DNA from: Phoronis australis
Taxonomy: Eukaryota > Phoronida > Phoronidae
Reading direction: 5' to 3'
Assembly: GCA_002633005.1 (NCBI GenBank)
Contig: NMRA01000321.1
Coordinates: forward strand, 119,775-180,981
Length of the DNA stretch: 61,207 nucleotides
In this document: positions 56,809-61,207 of the stretch, in pieces
How the letters are laid out: every line of letters starts with the position of its first letter
How positions within the stretch are numbered: position 1 is the first letter of the stretch
Translations under genes and position numbers: made by a program
The notes under the pieces: generated by a model
Seen by the model: only the letters and a program-made list of their open reading frames with translations
Database searches by the model: none
What the model was told of the DNA's origin: nothing

Positions 56809-58499
56809 GTGAGTGCAATGGCTCTGTTTTGATAGATTTTTCATAGTGCCGGGTTATCCAGTCACCTACAGGAGCTCAACCTCACTGGTAGAGGCCTGTC
56901 TTGTAAAATTATACCACTCACGGCAACTATAAGGTCGGAAATTGTGGCAGCCAGAGGTTTAAAATTATGGGGAAGGGTGGAAAATTTCTGTGAATAGGAA
57001 AATGTCAGCTTGGGACTGTAAGTGAAAATTGTGGTGACTCTGCGGGGGGGGGGTAAACTGTGATGACCGGGGTGAGGGTGTCAGATCAAATGTCCAGGGC
57101 TCCCAGACTTCTTATACAACATAATCCAGTGTTATCTGTTGCCAAATTTCACAAAAAATGTTTATGTTTTGTTTGAATGTTCCTGCAGAGCTCAGAACTT
57201 AACATAGTGACTTGGCAAAATTCCCAGGTCACCAAACAGTAGAACATGAAATAAAAAAATACATGAAGTGAAATACTCAGAAAATGTTTGTTGGGGCACC
57301 TAAGATTGTTCTGCATTTTTTGCTCAACAGGACAATTAGGTGTGTCCCCCACGCTCAGTAATGATCAATTCTCCCTCTCGGGTCCAATATCCCGCACACA
57401 GCTACAGGCTCACCTCCTAAGGCAGGTGAAAGCAATCGACACACATTACCTTTGCCTGGCTACTGAACTGGTTCATTTTGTTCAAACAAGACTTCTGTTT
57501 GTTCACTTTTTGTAGTAGTTTGAGGTTGTACATGCATGCCAAGAATTGTATGATGACACTTGGTTTACGTCAAAATCCAACTGCTGCCTGCTGGTTTGGT
57601 AATTGACACAGTTATGTTGCACACACAGCAGAATTAATGAGTAACATATAATTAGAACATTAAACAAATGTTTTAGTTTCTAAAACTCAAGTTTCTTATC
57701 CAATTTTCGAAATTCAAAAATCTAATCACGAACTATTCAAATATGCTACATGAAAACTTTCAAAATGAAAACTGAAAAATACTATTGATGCCCTCAATGT
57801 GTTTATGATGGTGTAGTTATCTAGGGAGCGATAACATCAGCAGCCTGAGATGATTTAATTAACCACACTATCATGGTGCCTTTGATCTGAACCGGCAGAA
57901 TCTGTAGTGCGCAAACCGGTCAAGTTGCCCAATCTCAGTTAAGGTGTTGACGTAGGATTCTTTTCATGTGGCTGTGTACATTGTGAGGTGAGCCTTTGTG
58001 GCTGCCATATTTCATTCTACGTTTTTCATGGTGCTCTCTTGAGCCCTATCATTACTTAACAACTTTGTAATCCTGTTTTTTGTGTCCACTGATCTCTTGG
58101 GCCCAGTGCAATGTTATTATCAGTATTGCAACCCTGTTTTTGTGTCCACTGATCTCTTGCGTCCAGTGCAATGTCATTATATTGCAACCCTGTTTTGTGT
58201 GCCCAGGTTCCTGGACCCATTGCAATGATGCCAGGGTGGAACTGTGTCCTGTTGCCGAAGTGATGAAGTGTCAAGCGTACATACTAGTGTACACACTCAA
58301 GACTCTGCCCCCATGTGACACCTCAGGTGATTTCTTCAACAATGAAGATGATGATGATGGTGTTGGTGGTGATGATGATGAAGATGAGGTCATTTTCAAC
58401 TTCAAAAAGCCGGGGCTGTCAAAATCTCAGAACAAAAGGCGACCGTCCACAGAAGAAGTGCAGAAAATAACAAAGCGAAGACGAACCACTACGTGGTAG
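56615..58499 (+). CDS. Ubiquitin carboxyl-terminal hydrolase, USP44/USP49-like, last two exons
   Basis: Exon 56615-56808 (acceptor GTTGCAG, donor GTGAGT) encodes WSGRLHREKISTHVVFDQEL then [20 protein letters not shown]. Exon 58207-58499 (acceptor GCCCAG) completes the codon and gives WTHCNDARVELCPVAEVMKC and QAYILVYTL. GHYT holds the catalytic His and WTHCND the third catalytic position of the USP fold. WSGR-x-HREKI is a marker of the USP44/USP49 group. The tail is acidic (DDDDGVGGDDDEDE) then basic (KNKRRPSTEEVQKITKRRR), like a nuclear signal. The Cys-box and zinc-finger exons were not found in the window. The USP family is certain, the subgroup likely. Confidence 0.87.
58070..58240 (+). repeat. 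Tandem repeat of about 57 bp spanning the USP splice acceptor
   Basis: CCTGTTTTTGTGTCCACTGA units start near 58074 and 58131. A third begins CCCTGTTTTGTGTGCCCAG and includes the acceptor and exon start. Each unit ends near CCAGTGCAATGT or, in the exon, CCCATTGCAATGA. Confidence 0.75.
58207..58499 (+). CDS. USP terminal exon with WTHCND box and acidic/basic tail
   Basis: It begins GT-TCC-TGG-ACC (phase 1) and ends at TAG 58497-58499. The third unit of a tandem repeat that starts in the intron overlaps its first about 30 bases; see findings. Confidence 0.9.
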
Positions 58500-58745
58500 T
58501 TTAGTGTTACAAAGAGCACTAGTTCTCTTTTGTTATTTATTATGTTTGATAAGTGTGATTGCAGACATGTTATTATTGAAAATTGCTATGTTACAATTGA
58601 TGAGAGAATTTTGTAAAGACATGGCTAATTGTAAAGATGAGACACACGTCTCATGGTGTCACTTCCAGATTTGGTTGAATTTTGTTTTTGAAAGGCCAAC
58701 TTAAGTGTTATACGTAATGTGAATTATGCCCCCTTATGTTTCATG

Positions 58746-59166
58746 ACAGCTACAGTACAAGACAAAAGTAATCGGACAAAACAGCTACAGTACAAGACAA
58801 AAGTAATCAGACAATACAGTTATAGCAAAAGACAAAAGTAATCAGACAATACAGCTACAGTACAAGACAAAAGTAATCAGACAATACAGCTACAGTACAA
58901 GACAAAAGTAATCAGACAATACAGTTATAGCACAAGACAAAAGTAATCAGACAATACAGCTACAGTACAAGACAAAAGTAATCAGACAATACAGCTACAC
59001 CACAAGACAAAAGTAATTAGACAATACCGCTACACTGTACAAGGCAAAAGTAATCGGACAATACAGTTATAGCACAAGACAAAGGTAATCAGACAATACA
59101 GCTACACCACAAGACAAAAGTAATCAGACAATACAGCTACAGTACTAGACAAAAATAATCAGACAA
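58746..59166 (+). repeat. 35-bp minisatellite, about 12 copies
   Basis: The unit is CAGCTACAGTACAAGACAAA plus AGTAATCAGACAATA, repeated head to tail without spacers, with variants GTTATAGCAC and CTACACCAC. Repeat length is constant at 35. Confidence 0.93.
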
Positions 59167-60744
59167 GACATTGTTTCTCCGTCATGACTGCTAATTTAAT
59201 GAACAGCAAAAGTGGCAATTAATAATTATTCAGATGGAAAAATTCTAGTTACAGAATGGCTTAGCCTCCTTAATAACTTGTCTTTGAATTCCCTTCATTC
59301 TGATTCATAAGGGAGACTACTGTGACAGTGATGCCCACGTAAACCAGGAAATGTATTTAAAGTTGTTTAATCATAGAACTGACATCGTACCACAAAATAT
59401 TTAAAAGGATTCCAATAACCTATTTAATTAGAAGTGGTTCTTCCTTGTAACTTTCACATTTTCAACACCATAGGTGCCTTCGATTAGGTAGCTGTTACGG
59501 AAAAACTAACTTGGTGATCAAACACTTTTTTTAGCAAAGACCAAAATACAAAATGTGAAAGTTAAAAAAGTCTATGATACATTTTGGAACCTCTTTTAAG
59601 GTACTTTTTTAGATCTTATTGTATACTAGCTAATTTTGTTATGTAGCAGATATTGACTGCTGGTGTTGACTGGTCCTCTTAGGTCATCACTCCATTCATT
59701 TCAGGTGAAAGTTTTAACCATATATCGTTTATCCTAGTCAATTCAAAGGTATCATTAAATTTATTTTTGTTTTCTGCTAGTTCACCAGCAATATGGTTGC
59801 TTGTCAGCCATATTGTGCATTAAATAAGCAAAGAAGTACTAGCATTTGTGTAGATATTATGAAACATCACAGGCATGTGTGTATCCAAGTGTGTATCTCA
59901 CTGACATTTTGTGAGCTGACCAATGTCAAAACATGTGAAGGAAGTTTAGTTTATTTATTTGTGAGTCTAGTTTTTTACTACTTTTTAATTTGAAGTGACC
60001 TTCCAAAATAAATTTATTTTTATTTATAGGTATCTTGTTCATTGTTGTTTTTTGATGGATCCAAGTTAGAGATTTGAGAATTTCATGTTTAAAAAAATTG
60101 TAATAGCCTAAAATGTTCTAGTGTGAGTTCTTTTGGACTCATCATACCTCAGCAAAAAGTACTCCTGATAAAAGAGCACTGATTAGAAATTAGAAACGGT
60201 TAATGTGGGAAGGACGTGTTTGTGAAAGTCTTTGATTAAGTAAAACCATCGAAAGTCTCAACACTATGAGGAGATGTCTCCAGTTACAGTCAAGTAAANC
60301 AAGTAACCCCCCCCCCCCCCTGACAACTGGAAACTCAGACATGTTTACACTGCTTAATGGCCCTCGCTTGTCGTTTGGGGCCTGTAGCTGGAAATTTCTA
60401 GATACTGATAGCTTAATTGTCTAGTAATTTATGTATATTGATTCACTACTCATGTTTTCAACATATAACATCTCACAAAGCCACATTGAGCCTACACAAT
60501 TTGGCACTCAGGTAGTTGGCATGTGTTGGTGCCTTAGGTCTGCCCACACCGGCAGGCGGAGAACTATGAGTTCAGTGGGACCGACCAGTGCCACAGTGAT
60601 TTATTGTATGGGATATTGTTAGTGGATAATCAGGACATCTTACATAAAAAATAAATCTGTTTTTCCACCACAAAGTTCGGTAAGTTTACGGCTGTCAGAT
60701 TTAGTACGAAACGTAGCTGTTGTATGGGTCTTTACATGGCTGCA
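59167..60744. other. Gap downstream of minisatellite
   Basis: It is AT-rich with no supported gene. A poly-C run lies at 60307-60320, next to an unresolved base at 60299. Confidence 0.45.
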
Positions 60745-60862
60745 CATGTCGTGAACACATCCACTAAAACAAGAAACTGTAGGAACACCGCATTTATCCA
60801 CCTCATGTCGTGAACACATCCACTAAAACAAGAAACTGTAGGAACACCGCATTTATCCACCT
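60745..60862 (+). repeat. Near-perfect tandem duplication, 59-bp unit
   Basis: CATGTCGTGAACACATCCAC and CGCATTTATCCACCT bound each of two adjacent copies (60745-60803 and 60804-60862). It looks recent. Confidence 0.95.
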
Positions 60863-61207
60863 TCACTCTTATCAGGCTTCTATTGTGAGTCAGCATGCGT
60901 GAATAATTGGCTGATAAGCCACCTCTGGAACTACTTTGGGCTGAATGAATGACCAGGCCATAAAATGATAATTAGCCAAGACCAGTTACTATAATGCAAC
61001 AAAGAACAAATAATAATGTCTTGCATCACCTAGCCTTGGTGCCGGAAAGCTGTATACTGTATTGGCTCAAACAAACGCTTAGAAAAATTCATTTCACGGG
61101 GAGGGGACGCTTATTGTAGTGAGCCTACGGCAGTTGAAACCCGGTTTCCCAAACGGGTAAAATCGGAAGCTAGGATTCATCAAATTTACGCTCTGTGACG
61201 TATTTGT

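Noticed and set aside
58746-59166. 35-bp repeats as a CRISPR array
   Set aside because: Units are contiguous with no spacers and the genome is eukaryotic. It is a minisatellite.

Overview
The window is eukaryotic: spliced genes, introns of about 0.5 to 3 kb, many degraded transposable elements (TEs), and two unresolved bases (near 55142 and 60299). Two host genes are recognisable, both on the + strand and both partial. The 3' exons of a SLC10A7-type transporter lie at 1.5-11.6 kb. The last two exons of a USP44/USP49-like ubiquitin hydrolase lie at 56.6-58.5 kb. The TE mix (BEL/Pao, Ty3/Gypsy, a REL-endonuclease LINE, an RNase H LINE, TTAA/THAP elements, pogo) and the vertebrate-like exon structure of SLC10A7 suggest an invertebrate animal, perhaps a marine deuterostome such as amphioxus. 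The species is inference only.

Layout. 0-11.6 kb: SLC10A7 exons, with intronic repeats and one TTAA/THAP element (3512-4480). 13.3-16.0 kb: a broken LINE on the minus strand with an R2/NeSL-type reverse transcriptase and a PD-(D/E)XK-like C-terminus. 17.3-18.7 kb: fragments of a THAP domain and of a DDE-transposase-like protein. 18.96-25.0 kb: a triple nest, in which an RNase H LINE is split by a Gypsy element (19624-24603, 5-bp target duplication) that is itself split by a second TTAA/THAP element (22575-23522, inverted relative to the first). 25.6-26.5 kb: a pogo/Tigger transposase fragment. 27.2-32.1 kb: a nearly full-length but decayed BEL/Pao element. 32.8-37.0 kb: a nearly full-length Gypsy element with 86-87 bp LTRs. 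37.3-42.2 kb: a large, spliced, broken + strand gene with two Cys/His fingers, a repeat-family core and a FEN/XPG-like nuclease signature, best read as an Academ-like DNA transposon. 42.8-43.5 kb: a dimeric satellite with a 280-bp higher-order period. 43.9-47.9 kb: a diverged inverted-repeat pair around a decayed minus-strand ORF. 49.7-51.4 kb: a complete 1703-bp TTAA element with clear terminal inverted repeats, a THAP ORF and a convergent acidic ORF. 51.4-56.6 kb: no supported gene. 56.6-61.2 kb: the hydrolase end, a 35-bp minisatellite and a 59-bp tandem duplication.

The two host genes show no functional link. The rest is a TE graveyard whose order of insertion can be read. The strongest new observations are the base-precise nest, the two unrelated TTAA families that share one convergent THAP/acidic-ORF layout, and the Cys-finger plus FEN-like gene at 37-42 kb.
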